Source: Ctenosaura bakeri
Lineage: Eukaryota > Chordata > Lepidosauria > Squamata > Iguanidae
Direction of reading: 5' to 3'
Assembly (NCBI GenBank): GCA_948474755.1
Contig: CAOLHI010000080.1
Location: 950,001 to 1,014,000 of the forward strand
Length of the DNA stretch: 64,000 bases
In this document: positions 1-12,320 of the stretch, piece after piece
How the letters are laid out: each line of letters opens with the position of its first letter
Position numbering within the stretch: the first letter of the stretch is position 1
Program-made: the position numbers and the translations under genes
The notes under the pieces: model-generated
What the model was told of the DNA's origin: nothing
What the model saw: the letters and a program-made list of their open reading frames with translations, nothing else
Databases searched by the model: none

Positions 1-605
1 ATTGAATTGGGTTTTTTTAGCTGCCACATCATACTGCTGACTCATGTTCAACTTGTGGTCTACCAAGTCTCCTAGATCCCTTTCACACATACTGTGGTAA
101 GCCAGGTGTCACCTGTCTTAAATCTGTGCATTTCATTTTTTTTTTTTTCTGTTCAAGTGCATTAGCTTACATTTCTCTCTGTTGAAATTAATTTTGTTAG
201 TTTTGGCCCAGCTCTCTAATCTGTTAAGGTCATTTTGAATTCTGACCCTGTCCACTGAGGTGTTAGCTACCCCCCTCCTAATTTTGGGTCATCTGCAAAT
301 TTGATAAGGATGCCCTCTATTCTATCATTCAAATCATTAAGATGTTGAATAGGACTGGGCCCAGGACAGAGCACTTTGGCACCCCACTAGTCACTTCTCT
401 TCAGGACAAAAAGGAGCCATTGATGAGCACTCTTTGGGTTTGCTCGGTCAACCAATTACAAACCCATCTAACAGTAGCATTGTCTAGCCCACATTTCACT
501 AGCTTATTTGCAAGACATGAGGGACCTTGTCAAAGGGCTCACTGAAGTCAAGATATGCTATATCCACAGCATTCCCCTCATGTACCAAGCTTGTAGAAGT
601 GTCAG
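1..605 (-). mobile_element. CR1 LINE fragment, reverse transcriptase region
   Basis: Read on the minus strand, broken frames give DIAYLDFSEPFDKVPH (about 590-540) and LNDRIEGILIKFADD (about 330-280), the typical CR1 reverse-transcriptase blocks with the FADD catalytic motif. Stops and frameshifts show an inactive copy. Truncated by the window edge. Confidence 0.85.
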
Positions 606-960
606 CATGTGCATAGAATTATAAAGTTGTATGAAATCTTGGAAGTCATTTCGTTCAACCTCTGCTCAGCATAGGCTTTGCAGTACAGGATGCATCTACA
701 GCATTCCTAACAATTAGCAGGCCAGACTCTGCTCAGATATAACCAGAAAAGAACATCTCACCACTGCCAAGGCAGTCTGTTCTGCCATTGAACTGCTCTT
801 ATTATTAGCAAGTTTCTCCTGAAATTTAACCTAAAACTTGCTTCCCTGCCATTTCCACCTGATTGTTCTAATTCCAGGAGCAACAGCCTAGCCTACTCTC
901 ACATTCAGATGACAGCCCTTCCAATATGAGAGGATAATCATCATGTTTTCCCTTTTTATC
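606..960 (-). mobile_element. CR1 3'-UTR fragment
   Basis: Begins with a divergent form of the CR1 3' terminus as read in reverse (agaattataaagttg), followed by a block matching CR1 3' UTRs. Its 3' end abuts the RT fragment, so it is a separate insertion rather than one continuous copy. Confidence 0.6.
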
Positions 961-1740
961 CCTGCAGACTTCAGTGGAAGAAGCTGGTCCACATAACTAT
1001 TTCTTTGTGTGCACAGATTGGTTTCTGCCACTGAAATGCATGGTTCAACTGGCAGCCTGTGTGTTATGTTGGAGTGCGCTAAGAAACCCAGATTCAGAAA
1101 GCAACGATTTCAATTACTGAGGATGGTTAAAGGAATTGAAAATCCAGATTGTGTTCCCTTTTAAAATGACCACTGATCCTGGTTTTATTATATGGTAACT
1201 GTGCATTGCCCATTTGCAGTTAAAATCATAAAAATTGTTAAATGTCACCTCCAGAAGCGTTGTGCTTTGGTCGTGCTGGTTGTTTTGCACTTTCTTGATG
1301 CATTCTTTGTTGCTGGTGTTACGTTCTTTGCATTACCTAATCTGGAATGTACACAGAGCAGGCGGGCTTGCTGTCTCTCCTTCCTGTACATTTCCATGAT
1401 TTATACAAATACTTTTGTAGCTATATTGTATTTTATTTTTATCTTTCACATTTTATTGGTACCAAACTACTCGTGCATTTACAGTGCTCCCATGCGTATT
1501 TACCTATTTATTCCATGATTATTTATTGAAAGCTATCTCATGCTCAGTTACTTTCCCACTTTCTTTTGCTTTAAACATTAAACAGATGCTGTATATTTTC
1601 AAATCATTTCAGTGCAATATCTGATGGGTGAATTCTTGCAATTTTTTTTGTTTCTCTATCTCTTTTAACATTTTCTTTTTGCTTTGGCAATTTGTTTTCT
1701 GAAATGTTTGTTTCTTTTGGGGTGTGTGTATGTGTGTGTC
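961..1740. other. AT-rich non-coding stretch
   Basis: No gene recognised. A 108-codon plus-strand open frame (1192-1518) is hydrophobic and T-rich, without family resemblance. Ends in a short GT run. Confidence 0.4.
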
Positions 1741-2799
1741 ATCATATACCCTCCAACATTTCATAAATGAAAATCAGGACACATGTGGCCAACTAACATC
1801 AAAGACAGAACTCAAGACAGAAAAAGTTATTAAAGAGTAAGAACACAAAGCTAGGAGAACCTTCAGCAGTTTGCTTTTGCCAGAACCTACTGGGAAGAGC
1901 AAAATTTGGCTCTTTCCTCTTTCCTTTGCCCATTTAAGTTAATTGAATGCAAACTCATACTTTTGTACTTTATTTACAGTAACTAAAGTAATCTGAGAAC
2001 AATGGGAAAAGGAGGAGGAGGAGAGAGAAAATGAGACATTTTAAAAGCAGCTGAAAAAGTGGGAGAAGAGAATATTAATCAGGACTGTCCCTGTCAAATT
2101 GTGACAGTTGGACCATTTTTTAAAAAATAGAAAATGACCTGGAAGTCTTTACTACCTGTTCATAAAGGAGCACTTGTGTGTGCACATCAGTGGAGTCTGG
2201 AAAAGGTTACTTTTGGAGACTGCAACTCCCTGAATCCCCTGGCTAGTATGGCCAGTGGCTATAGTACCCAAAAATAAGCTTTTTCTAAACTGTGGTACAA
2301 TTATGTGGAAGTGGGCTCCCCTTAGTAGACAGTGCTGAAGGAGCAAGGGACAGTGGTACTTCCATTGTGATGGTACTGATAACAATATCATCCTGGTTCC
2401 CCCATCCTAGTTCTTCAAGCTTAGCACATGCCTTCCAAAGTTTTGCACATGTGTGCAAGCAACATCAGAGTGTTGGCAAGGTCATAAAAATTACTAATGT
2501 GGAAGAACACAAAAGTTAGAACAAGATACAGCTGTTTGCTTTCACTTGAGCCTATGGGGAAGAATGAGAGTCCACCCCTCTTCTTCCCCCTGCAAGTTAT
2601 TGAGTGCAACTTACTTTTGCACTTTGAATCAGTTTGCAGCAATTGCAGTCAGCTGAACACAAAGGGGGAAAATGGAACGAGGAGTAAGAAACCAGGACAT
2701 TTTAAAAGCAGCCTAAGAAACTGGGCTATTTTAAAAGCAGTCAAGGAAGATTAATTGGGACTGTCCCTGCCAAACGGGACAGTGGGAGGATATGATACC
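1741..2799. repeat. Family D interspersed repeat, two direct units
   Basis: Bounded by inverted ends: catatACCCTCCAAC on the left and gtgggaggatatgat on the right. Units at about 1790-2115 and 2465-2795 are diverged direct copies sharing landmarks such as catttt-aaaagcagc and gggactgtccctg. A third, opposite-strand copy lies at 39333-39692. The ends suggest a non-autonomous DNA transposon, but I cannot fix a target duplication. Confidence 0.5.
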
Positions 2800-3083
2800 A
2801 TCTACAGGTAGAGAACATAAGAAGGCTAATATCATTGTCTTAGAAAAAGTTTGGTGATATTTTGAACTGTTACCAAATGGCTATAGAACACCTCTAATTT
2901 TCCTTACATAGAAGATTTATCTGGAGCAGCGTAGGGCTGCTGGCACAATTCCTGGTGCCATATGGCTACCTAACCCCACTTCGTCAGTCTATATACTCTC
3001 ACGATCTGGAATCCATTTGGTGTCCTGTGCTGTGGTCACACTTTTTCCAGGATTACACAGCAGTGGCAAGGCAGGCAAACAAA
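2800..3083. other. Unassigned non-coding
   Basis: No gene or repeat recognised before the first family A MITE. Confidence 0.4.
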
Positions 3084-3265
3084 GGCCATTTCCGCCCTAG
3101 CCTGTTATAATGCTTTTATCCCACTTTCAACAGCCTATGAAATCCTGGGGTTTGCAGTTTAGGGAAGGACCTCAGGGGCTGAGGCCCCTCCCTAAACTGC
3201 AAACCCCAGGATTCCATAGGAAGTTGAAAGTGGGATAATAGCACTAGTCTAGTGCAGAAATGCCC
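3084..3265. mobile_element. Family A palindromic MITE, copy A1
   Basis: 182 bp. Starts GGCCATTTCCG and ends with the inverted form. The arms are near complements around a short GC-rich loop. Flanked by AAA on both sides (3081-3083 and 3266-3268), read as a 3-bp target duplication, although in A-rich context. Confidence 0.85.
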
Positions 3266-5403
3266 AAAAAACCCCCAGCTCTGAGCAGCCCATTCCTCCA
3301 ATGCCTTACTTCCTTCATGGCAACTATGCCCATGGCAATTTACCCTCTTGTCACTATGCACCAGAGCTGATTACACCAGCAGGATTCCAGCCAATGTCTG
3401 CAAAGAGGGAGGCTTAATCATCTGTAGCTTTACCTATGCAGGTGTTGTTTTGCAGAGTTCCAGTGAAACCTGGAAACTTCAGAAAGACATTAGAAGGGAT
3501 AGTCCATGGGTTATGTAAAGCTATACACACTTGTGCCAACCAAATTCTGCCTCCTACACATAAAGTATCCCTCTCTAATAGGAAAAAAAGTTACAAAAGA
3601 AGACTTGTGAGGTAAACACAGGTAATGAGGCTAGTACAGATTCCCTGGCAACAGAATACTTTATTGTTCTCAGCACTGTTCCTGAAATGTGACTTTGTAT
3701 AAAGGATCAACATTTCTAAGACTATGTATTTGTTGGGTGGGTACACATGCAGAAGGTGTTTCTTTAATTCATGTGTATATCTTTCTTCCCAATCACTGCA
3801 CAGGCAAGCTTAAGGGCTATCTAAAGGGGAATCCTACAGAAGGAGTATAGATACCAGTGTGTCTGGGATCACAAAAATGTACACATTATAGCATCAAGTC
3901 CTCCGGGATGGCCAACCCAAGGCATTCAGCTACCTGGAGCAAAAGGCAAGATCATGTCCCTACACATTTTATGAACTTAAGACTTTGGGTTGGAAATTCA
4001 ATCTTATTTTAACCATCCTGACAGAAAAGCATTCTCCATCAAACCTGAAGGCAGCAGACTAGCTTGGGGAGACCAGGCTAGGCCAGGCCAAGAAGCTAGG
4101 ATTGTCACATTCCAGGCCTTCAAATCTGAGTGTCTAATTTGTCATATTACCCACACTATTGTAATGTATAATATATATGTATATTATTTTGTATATTTTG
4201 TATATGTATATTATTTATTTGCATTTTACTAATGCAAATTTAGCATGGCAATCATGGTATTTTTTCTACTAGTTTGTTTTGGTGTTGGTACTCTATTTAT
4301 AGTAACTACTATTTGAGAGAACTGGTATGAGGTACTGTTTAAAGTGCTGGACTAGGGACTGAGGAACAATCTCTCTTTGGTCATAGGATTTGCCATGTGA
4401 CCTTTGACCATCCCTGCCTTTCAATAAATTTATTCTATAGAGTTGTTGTTGGGATTAATAGCAAAGAAGTAAAGTAGCCATCTACCAAATGGTACTGGTG
4501 GTGGTGATGTTGATGATGATAACAGGCATTTCTATTGTAATCTCATCAGATCTCTATAATATTTTTAGCCATTAGGGTTTTTTTCACTGATGGTTCAAAG
4601 GTACAGATTAATCTGTTTTCCCTCTGACAATGGGACTTCCTCAGAGATAGGTGCACTGTGAATGAATTCCAGGCTCACCATTCAATAATAATCACAAAAG
4701 AGAGCACATTACACACTAGATACATGGGTGAGGGGGAAAAAAAAACATGTGTTATGACAGTCTTTAAAAAAAAACTCTGTCTGGGAGCACTTCTTGTAAA
4801 AACCTGCTAAACATATGCTTTAGTCTGATCCTCAGTTAAGAACTGTAGTGTATCTTTCCTTTAGAGATCTCAAAGGCAGCATTTTAGTCCGACCACCATC
4901 TAAATCACTGGGGAGCAAAATGTTGCTCCTAGTGTATAATAATCTAGTTAGGAAAAGGCCTCAAAGAGCAGAAATTTTATTTTATTTTATTTGCAATGAT
5001 CCCAGCTGAGGATCCCAAACACTCCCAGAATCAAAACTGGAGATAGATCTTCACTTCCTTTATCTTCACTTCCTCCCTCCCCACCCCAGTTTGGTCATTT
5101 CCAGGCTTGGTGCTACCTCTGGCTGGAGGCAAAAACATCTTTCCTAGTTCTGCTGAAGTTGCCCATTCCTGATTTAGGAGCTTAGATTCAGTGACATGAA
5201 CTTATTCTTGGTTATATAGTCCATTTTGTACAACTGAGTGTAAATTATTTCCTTCCTACATTCCTGGCATTACCTCATATTAACTCTGAAACAATAATGC
5301 CAGGAGAAAATAATGTCGATTTCCCATTTCAGGACTTATGCCTCAGGATAAGGCCGTTCCTTACCCTGACATTGCTTGATCTAAAAGCAAAAAAGTGCAA
5401 ACA
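3266..5403. other. Intergenic, mostly unassigned
   Basis: No coding exon found. Holds an AT-rich run with TATAT motifs near 4150-4230, a GGT/GAT repeat near 4495-4520 and a (TTTTA)n run near 4975-4992. Confidence 0.4.
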
Positions 5404-5617
5404 GTATGGTGCAGAAATTTGAGTGTTGGACTAGGACTCTCCAAGATTAGGAATCCCTGCTTAGCTACAGAAGCCAAATGGATGACTTTGGGCAAATCAC
5501 ACTCTAACGGCCTAAGAGAAAGGCAGTGGCAAGCTTCCTCTGAATAAATCTTGCCAAGAAAACCCAAGGATAGAGTTGCTGCGGGTCACAGTAGACTTGA
5601 AAACACATAACAACAAG
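5404..5617 (+). mobile_element. Sauria-type SINE
   Basis: tRNA-related head (tttgagtgttggacta), body with cctctgaataaatcttgccaa, and a 3' end gacttgaaaacacataacaa like the BovB-type tail. Confidence 0.85.
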
Positions 5618-5745
5618 CAATTTCTATGCCACTTTTCACAAGCAAATTTCTCCTTCCCAAGACATTTCACAGAATAAGATGTTAGAACACTAAAATAAAT
5701 AACAGTCAGTTAATTAAAGCAACATTTAATGTAACTACAACATAT

Positions 5746-5983
5746 TTGTTGTTGCTGTTGTTGCGTGTCTTCAAGTAGTTTCTGACTTACAGTGACCCTA
5801 AGGCAACATATCATGTGTTTTTTCAGCAAGATTTGTTCAGAGGAGTTTGCTATTGGCTTCCTCTGAGGCTGAGAGAGTGTGACTTTCCAAAGGATACCTC
5901 ATGGGTTTCTGTGGCTGAGCAGCAACTTGAACTCTGTTCCCCTAGTCCTAATTCAGCACTTAAACTACTATACCATGTTGGCT
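5746..5983 (-). mobile_element. Sauria-type SINE, reverse orientation
   Basis: Starts with (TTG)n and tgtcttcaagtagtttctga, the reverse of the SINE tail. Carries tgaggctgagagagtgtga, and ends in the reversed tRNA-like head (ctactataccatgttgg). Confidence 0.88.
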
Positions 5984-8040
5984 TTCATAATATAATGCAT
6001 CCCTAACATAATTCACCACATCTCATAACATATATACAGGTACCTCATTATAGCCCACATATATCTTCACTAATTTCATAGCTTTCAAGGACTGCTGTGA
6101 CATTGGAAGACATTTGAGAGCTGAGCAAACTGTGCAGCTGGCTTACTTGTTGGAGTAAATGAAATATTGAGGGCAAAATATGGAATAGGACCAAACCAGA
6201 GCCTTTGTAGGTTTGTCTTTGAGGGTGAGCAAGCTAGAAGACCACAGACATGGATCTGGAGATAGCACAGGATATAGTCAGGGGTGGTGTAAATATGTGA
6301 GACCCAAGAAAGAGGGCTGTAGAATGAGCTTACACAGAGATCATGAGAATGAGAATTGACCCTAACACAAATGCAACAGTCTGCTGTCCATCCAAAGTAT
6401 CTTGTCCACACTGTTTGTACTTAGACTCTCACACCCATGCCCCAGTCTGACACTGAGAAATGACATTAATGCTGTACAAGTGGCAACTCATGCTGAATAT
6501 AATCATAGCAATGGATGAAAAGGCAGGAGAACCATACCTGTAGAAGTGAGGTGTCTGTCCAAAGGCACACACATCAAGCATTAGAGAGCCAATCCAGCAA
6601 CAATATGCCCTGGGACACACAAAGAAAGAGCAAACACCAGACCAGATAGATTTTTTACATGATACTGACCGGATCAGGAAGCTCATATATGGAGCAGAAG
6701 ATCAACTAATCTGCCTAGAGAAAGCAAACATGCCCTTCACTATTGAAGATCTGAACAAATTAGTTAAGCAGTCCGCTGTTGTCCCTGTGTGTGCAGATGC
6801 ATGCATGCATGTGTGCATTTGTAGCAGACTTGTGCATTTGCATTAGGGACTATTCTCATTCTGAATATGTTTATTCCATGGCCTAAACCTGATTGTTAGT
6901 CCCAGCCAGAATGGGTCCGTTGAATGAATGGGAATTTGGCAGGTGAGCACTTTTCTAGGTTCTGTTGATTCAGTGGTTCTACTGTAGCTGGCACTGACAA
7001 ATGGAATACTTAGGCTTATCTTAGCAACTCATTTCCAGTATTTTTTTCCTTAGAGATATTGTTCTCATCACAACTCAATATCTTTCCCTCTGTTGTTTTC
7101 TTTTGTGCGCCTCATTCTCACCCTCAAACAAATATTATGAAGAGAGAAACATGTAATGGAAGCAGATTTTTTTCTCCCTAATTTTAACTAACAGGTGTAT
7201 CATTTGCACAGATAGAACAGTTGTCATCCTTGCCACATAAACACTAGATACTTATACATGAGAAGTGATTTTTCACATGTCTCATAGCACGTTGTATTCA
7301 TTGTCAATGACCAACAAACAGATATTTACTTATGGACACAACCACAGCTTACAAATAATTACAGTAGTTCAATATAAACAGTGATTCTTAGTTGCCTCCA
7401 TTATCCCAAATGAATCTTTATTAATTAATTTATTGGTCAATGACACTCATTCAAAACTTGAAAATAAATTGTTAATTTAAATTTCCCCTTTCCCTCAACA
7501 AAACTTTGTTAACAGCACTCACTATTCCTGTGGGGCAGTGAATAAGAGATTTTCATTCATATTCATTGCATAAGCTGGTCTTATGAAGAGGAGGATGGTT
7601 GGAGAGCCCCAAGAATGCTAGAAACTGGAGGTGGCAGAGATTGAACTTTGGATCCCTGGACCCTGAGGCAATGAGTGCAGATCTTCAGTAGTGAAGAAAA
7701 ATGCTTGGCATATACTCAGAGGCACTCAAAATATTTCTGAGAATTAAGAATTCTCTGCCACTGTTTCACAAAGATTGATCTTTGTAGCCACTTACTGTTG
7801 CACTTCAGGGTCCTCCGACTGGAATGAATGCATTATTCTTTATTCACCTTTTTCCAATCTAAGCAAATGATCCATGGAGCCTGAAAAGTGAATGAACAGA
7901 TAAGATGTTGTTGTGGGTGGGTAGAGATGGAGGAAAATGGGATATGCAGGACAGTGACAAAAACCTAAGTTAAAGAGATGGCTAGATCTCATGCTACAAG
8001 ACAGCCTTTGTCAAACTTACAGTTTCTAGATGCATTGAAC
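5984..8040. other. Intergenic, unassigned
   Basis: No gene assigned. A plus-strand frame from about 6556 to 6844 without stops encodes a hydrophilic, protein-like segment (TPDQIDFLHDTDRIRKLI and PFTIEDLNKLVKQS) that I do not recognise. It could be a relic of a processed copy or chance. An (ATGC)n run lies near 6797-6812. Confidence 0.35.
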
Positions 8041-8042
8041 TA

Positions 8043-8395
8043 CAGGAAGTCCCCATCTTTTGACACCCTGATATCTGACAACTTGCTTTTTTGATGCTTC
8101 CAAATTAAGGACAAGTTCCATTAATTTGATGGGGGTTCCATTATTTCATCAGTTCTTCTTGCTTACGGAGGCTCACTTGGAACCACTAACATGTGCAGGT
8201 AGCTTTCAAAGTGATCTGGGGGGGGGAATTGCTGAACCAGTTGAGAGACTTTGCGAGCAACACATGTGCGGTCAGTCCCAAGTGAGCCTCCCTAAGTCCT
8301 TCATGCTCCCTAATACATGGGTTCTGCTTTCTAACCAATTCAATTTTCTGACTGTGCTCCAGTCCCTAACCTGTCAGATAAGTGGGAGAATCTTG
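8043..8395. mobile_element. Family C element 1 (TA-flanked)
   Basis: 353 bp between TA dinucleotides (8041-8042 and 8396-8397). Left end CAGGAAGTCCCC, right end an imperfect inverse (ggagaatcttg). TA duplication and length fit a Tc1/mariner-type non-autonomous element. Confidence 0.6.
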
Positions 8396-8558
8396 TACAA
8401 ATCCCACCATTGCCACCAATCATTTAGATAATAGAATATGTAGTTCAACACATCTGGAAAGTGCTGTCTGGCAAAGGCAGTTAAAACTATAAAAAAAATA
8501 CTTTTGAAGGAGACATAACAAAATGTGTCACATGGAGAAAACATACCTATACCCTATA

Positions 8559-9156
8559 CAGGAAGCTCACACCTGTTATCCGACAACATACTCTTTCAGT
8601 GCTTCTACCTTCCAAATTCTGTAGGTCTTGTCTACAGAAAGAGCGGGTCTCCCAGTCAAATTAATGGAACTTATCTGGATTGCAAGCACCGAAACAGCAG
8701 ACTTCCATCAGTTCTTCTTGCCTATGGAAGCTTGCTTGGGACCATGCATTCTCTGCTTGCAAAGTAACTTGTGGTGGAGGTGAAGGCACCAAGTCAGATG
8801 AGAGTTTTCAAGCAGTGTGCCGTGGCGGTCATTCCCAAGTGAGCCACTGTAAGTCCTTCATGTTCCCTATAGTAGATGGATTCTGCTGTTTGACCATTTC
8901 TGCTTTTTGACCATTTCCACTTTCTGACAGTGCTTCAATCCCTACCCAGGGGCCATTTCCGCACTACACTCTTATAGCACAATTATTTCACTTTCAACAT
9001 CCTATGGAATCCTGGGGTTTGCAGTTTAGGAAGGGACCAGCTGGCACCTCCCTAAACTGCAAGCCCTAGGATTCCTTAGGATGTTCAAAGTGGAATAATT
9101 GTGCTATAAAAGTGTAGTGCGGAAATGGCCCCAGTCAAATAAGTAGGGGAAGCCTG
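8559..9156. mobile_element. Family C element 2, split by a family A MITE
   Basis: TA at 8557-8558 and 9157-9158 flank inverted ends CAGGAAGC / GGGGAAGCCTG. Removing the MITE at 8950-9131 and one CAG leaves about 413 bp collinear with element 1; blocks such as catcagttcttcttgc and caagtgagcc are shared. Confidence 0.65.
8950..9131. mobile_element. Family A palindromic MITE, copy A2
   Basis: 182 bp, ends GGGCCATTTCCGCACTA and its inverse; 3-bp duplication CAG (8947-8949 and 9132-9134). Nested inside family C element 2, so younger than it. Confidence 0.9.
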
Positions 9157-9376
9157 TATATACATTCCATTATTTCTTTAAAATCTAACTATTTAACTAT
9201 GCAATTAGCTAATGGTAACACAACAAATTAAATCCCACTCCTCCCAGCATTAACAAGAACAAATTAATTTCCCTACTTGAGTTAATTTTTAAATCTAACT
9301 TCCTAAGCTCTAGAAATAACTTGTCTAATATAGTTTAAAATGTTACTGGCCTAAATAACACTGGTTTTTGAATAAC

Positions 9377-9573
9377 CTTGTTGTTGTGTGCCTTCAAGTC
9401 ACTTCTGACTTATGGTGACTCTAAGGTGAACCTATCACGGGGTTTTCTGAGGGAGGAGAATGTGTGACACCCCCAAAGTTACCCAGTGGGGTTTCCAGTG
9501 CAAAGCGGGGAATTGAACATAGATCTCCAGGATCATAGTCCAATGCTCAAACCACTACACTACACTGGCTCTA
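9377..9573 (-). mobile_element. Sauria-type SINE with target duplication
   Basis: Reverse-oriented copy from the (TTG)n tail to the tRNA-like head (accactacactacactgg). Flanked by a 10-bp direct repeat TTTGAATAAC (9367-9376 and 9574-9583), as expected for LINE-driven insertion. Confidence 0.93.
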
Positions 9574-9583
9574 TTTGAATAAC

Positions 9584-10269
9584 TTATCTGTTCTTAATGC
9601 TTCCCAAATCTATAAAGATTAGTTCTGCTGCTGATGGTTTGCCAACTTGAAGAAAACATGTGAAGTTTAAATAAATGTATATGAAGAAATCATGTGAATG
9701 TTGAAGTTACAGTTTAAAAGATTTCATGGTTAGCCCCTTAACATTTGTAGCTCACTTGCTCAGGAGTTGCTTTGGCTGTTATAATTTTATTCATTAGTCA
9801 GTGCACCAAATGATACATTCATTCAAGAAATGACATTAGTTTCATCTTATTCCATTTACACTCGCAAATGAAAAATCTGTGTGCACTCTGAGTACATCTA
9901 GTTTTAACCACCCATGGACCAAAGAAACAGGAAATGGGGGAAAAGAAACTACTTCAATCAACCTCATTTTTTTGGGTCTCATTTATATTGGACAGAGAAC
10001 CACAAGTTTGAGGAAAGTTCTTCAAAAACAGAGTTATTGGTGTAATTGCTGGATCAATTGAGTGGTTGCCAAGCAGAAGAACAATCACAAATTACAAAAT
10101 ATGATCTATAATGTTACTCTTGCATGCTAAATCATGATACTATTTATACAGCATATGATCAAATAACAGACATGGGTTGTGTGTGCTCTTCTGTATTTGT
10201 TGGATTGTTGGATTGCATTTCCCATAATCTTCCAGCTGGAGGCCAACAACCTTTGGAAGGCCACATATT
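9584..10269. other. Intergenic, unassigned
   Basis: No gene recognised. A short block near 10193-10262 (ttggattgcatttcccat) resembles a hAT-type dispersed repeat also hinted at near 51.3 and 61.9 kb. Confidence 0.35.
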
Positions 10270-10480
10270 CCTCACTCTTACAGAAATATAGCACTATCTT
10301 CCAATTCAACTGTCATGACAACATCCTATGGAATCTTGAAGTTTTCAGTCCAGGGAAGGATGTTCAAAATTCTCTCCAGAGAACTACATACACCAGACTA
10401 CAAACCAGAAAATTCCATAGGATACAACCATTGCAGTTAAAGTAGAACTATAGTGCTATAATTGTGTGGGGTGAAAGGCC
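10270..10480. mobile_element. Family A-related degenerate palindromic element
   Basis: Contains catcctatggaatct and its inverse attccataggat. Ends gggtgaaaggcc on the right. Left arm eroded. Belongs to a longer, diverged subfamily also at 43.0 and 56.2 kb. Confidence 0.6.
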
Positions 10481-10646
10481 ACTTAAGCTAATAATATTTG
10501 CACCTGGAAAGTTTATTCATTCTTTGATGTGAGTGGCCAGTCAATCCAAACAGTGAAGTAGACACTTCACTGGACACAATCCAGGGACAGTTTGGCGCAC
10601 AAAAAAATTCACTGAATTTGCTGTAAGCCTCTGTTGAACCTCGTGT

Positions 10647-10647
<1 letters not shown>

Positions 10648-10681
<34 letters not shown>

Positions 10682-10902
10682 ATTGCATTTCTGCATTATG
10701 GTAACCTGAAGATGAACCTACTCATGAGGTTTTCTTGGCAAGATCTGTTCAGAGGGGATTTGGTTTTGTGTCCCTCTGAGGCTGAGACAATATGACTTGC
10801 CCAAGGTCACCTACTGGCTTTCCATAGCAGAGCCGGAATTTGAATGCTGGTCTCCAGAGTTGTAGTCCAATGTTCAAATGACTACCCTACACTGGTTCTT
10901 TA
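10648..10902 (-). mobile_element. Sauria-type SINE with expanded tail
   Basis: Reverse-oriented SINE with ttttcttggcaagatctgtt and tgaggctgagaca. The tail position is occupied by a (TGC)n microsatellite (about 10651-10681) instead of (TTG)n. Confidence 0.85.
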
Positions 10903-11015
10903 TACTGTGACTGAGTAAATGTGCATGAATTTGAGGTCTTAAGGACATAAGTGTTTATAGTTATTTCAGCTGCATTTAAAAATGTCTAACTTTTTCTGAT
11001 CTGAATTGGATTCAC

Positions 11016-11215
11016 AGACCATTTTCACACTACCCTGTTACAGTGCTATTATTCCACTTTCTACGTTCTATGGAATCCTGGGGTTTGCAGTTCAGGGGGG
11101 CCTTTAGAATTCTCAGTCAGAGAGTTCTTTGGCCTCAGTAAACTACAAACCCCAGAATTCCACACGATGTTGAAAGCAGAATAATAGCACTATAACTGGG
11201 TAGGGTGGAAAGGCC
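11016..11215. mobile_element. Family A MITE, copy A3 (long subfamily)
   Basis: 200 bp with a central block (gagttctttggcctcagtaa) missing from the short copies. 3-bp duplication CAC (11013-11015 and 11216-11218). Both arms read ctaccc where most copies read ctagac. Confidence 0.85.
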
Positions 11216-11479
11216 CACTGTCTTTCACCATTTCTGCAGGATTTTCCAAATGATGACCTCATGAGAATATGAGATTTCCAGTTTCACAGCTTTGCCAAAA
11301 TGCTTCAGGTGGTAATTCTCTCTCACATACTCTGCTCTGTATGGGCATAAAAAATATATCTGCATTCTGAGCGACAGCAAGGATATATTTTTAATGGCAG
11401 TTTGATGTTGGAGGTTAAATAAGCATAAGGTTGTTGTTTTTCTTTATTCATGTGTGTGGGAGTGTGAGAAACACAGAGA

Positions 11480-12030
11480 AGTTGTTGTTGCTAATTGTTA
11501 TCAAGTTGGCTTCCATTTATGGTAACCCAATGAATGAGGGAACTCCAAGACATCTTGTCATCAATAGCCATGCTCAGGTCTTGCAGACTCAGGGCTGTGG
11601 CTTCCTTCATTGAGCCTATCTACCTGTAATGTGTCTTCCTCTTTTCCTGTTGCCCTCCACTTTGCTGAGCATTATTGTCTTTCCTAATGAGCCATGTTCT
11701 CATAATATATCCAAAGTAGGACACCCCTAGTTTGACATCTAGGGAAAGTTCAGGCTTGATTTGTTTTAGGGCCTATTTATTTGTCTTTTTGGCAATACAG
11801 GGTATCCATGGAACTCTCCACCTGATTTCAAATGAGCCTACTTTCTTCCTGTGAACTTTCTTCACTGCCTAGCTTTCACAATCATACATAGAAATTGGAA
11901 ATACAGTACTATGAGCAATCCTGACTTTGGTATTCAATGATACATCTTTACATTTTAGGATCTTTTCTAGTTCCTCCATAGCTGCCCTTCCGAGTCCTTA
12001 GTCTTCTTCTGATTTATTGTTTACATTGTC
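11480..12030 (-). mobile_element. RTE-BovB LINE 3' fragment
   Basis: Starts with the reversed BovB 3' end (ttatcaagttggcttcc, tatggtaacccaatgaatg) and continues into the C-terminal ORF region. Collinear with the longer copy at 20.9-22.3 kb. It keeps the uninterrupted sequence gcattattgtctttcc, which is the empty site for MITE A5. Confidence 0.85.
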
Positions 12031-12042
12031 CATGTTCAGTAC

Positions 12043-12255
12043 TGACTGAGTCAAGTCATCTGTGCCTTCACCCCAACTTATGGTGACCCTATTATAAGGG
12101 TTTCTTGGCAGGATTAATTAAAAAAAGGTTTGTCATTGCCTTCTTCTTAGCTTAACATGACTTGCCCAAGGTCAGTCAGTGGGTTTCCATGGCTGAGTGG
12201 GGATTGAACCTTGGAGTCCTAGTCTAACATTCAAACCACTACAACATCCTGGCTG
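12043..12255 (-). mobile_element. Sauria-type SINE, diverged
   Basis: Reverse-oriented: tgtgccttcaccccaactta, gacttgcccaaggtcagtca, then the reversed head (tctaacattcaaaccacta). Followed by a GT-rich run (about 12260-12320). Confidence 0.85.
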
Positions 12256-12320
12256 CTGTTGTGTGCGTGTGTGCGTGTGCACGCATGTGTGTACATGCTT
12301 GCATGTGTGCACACATATGT

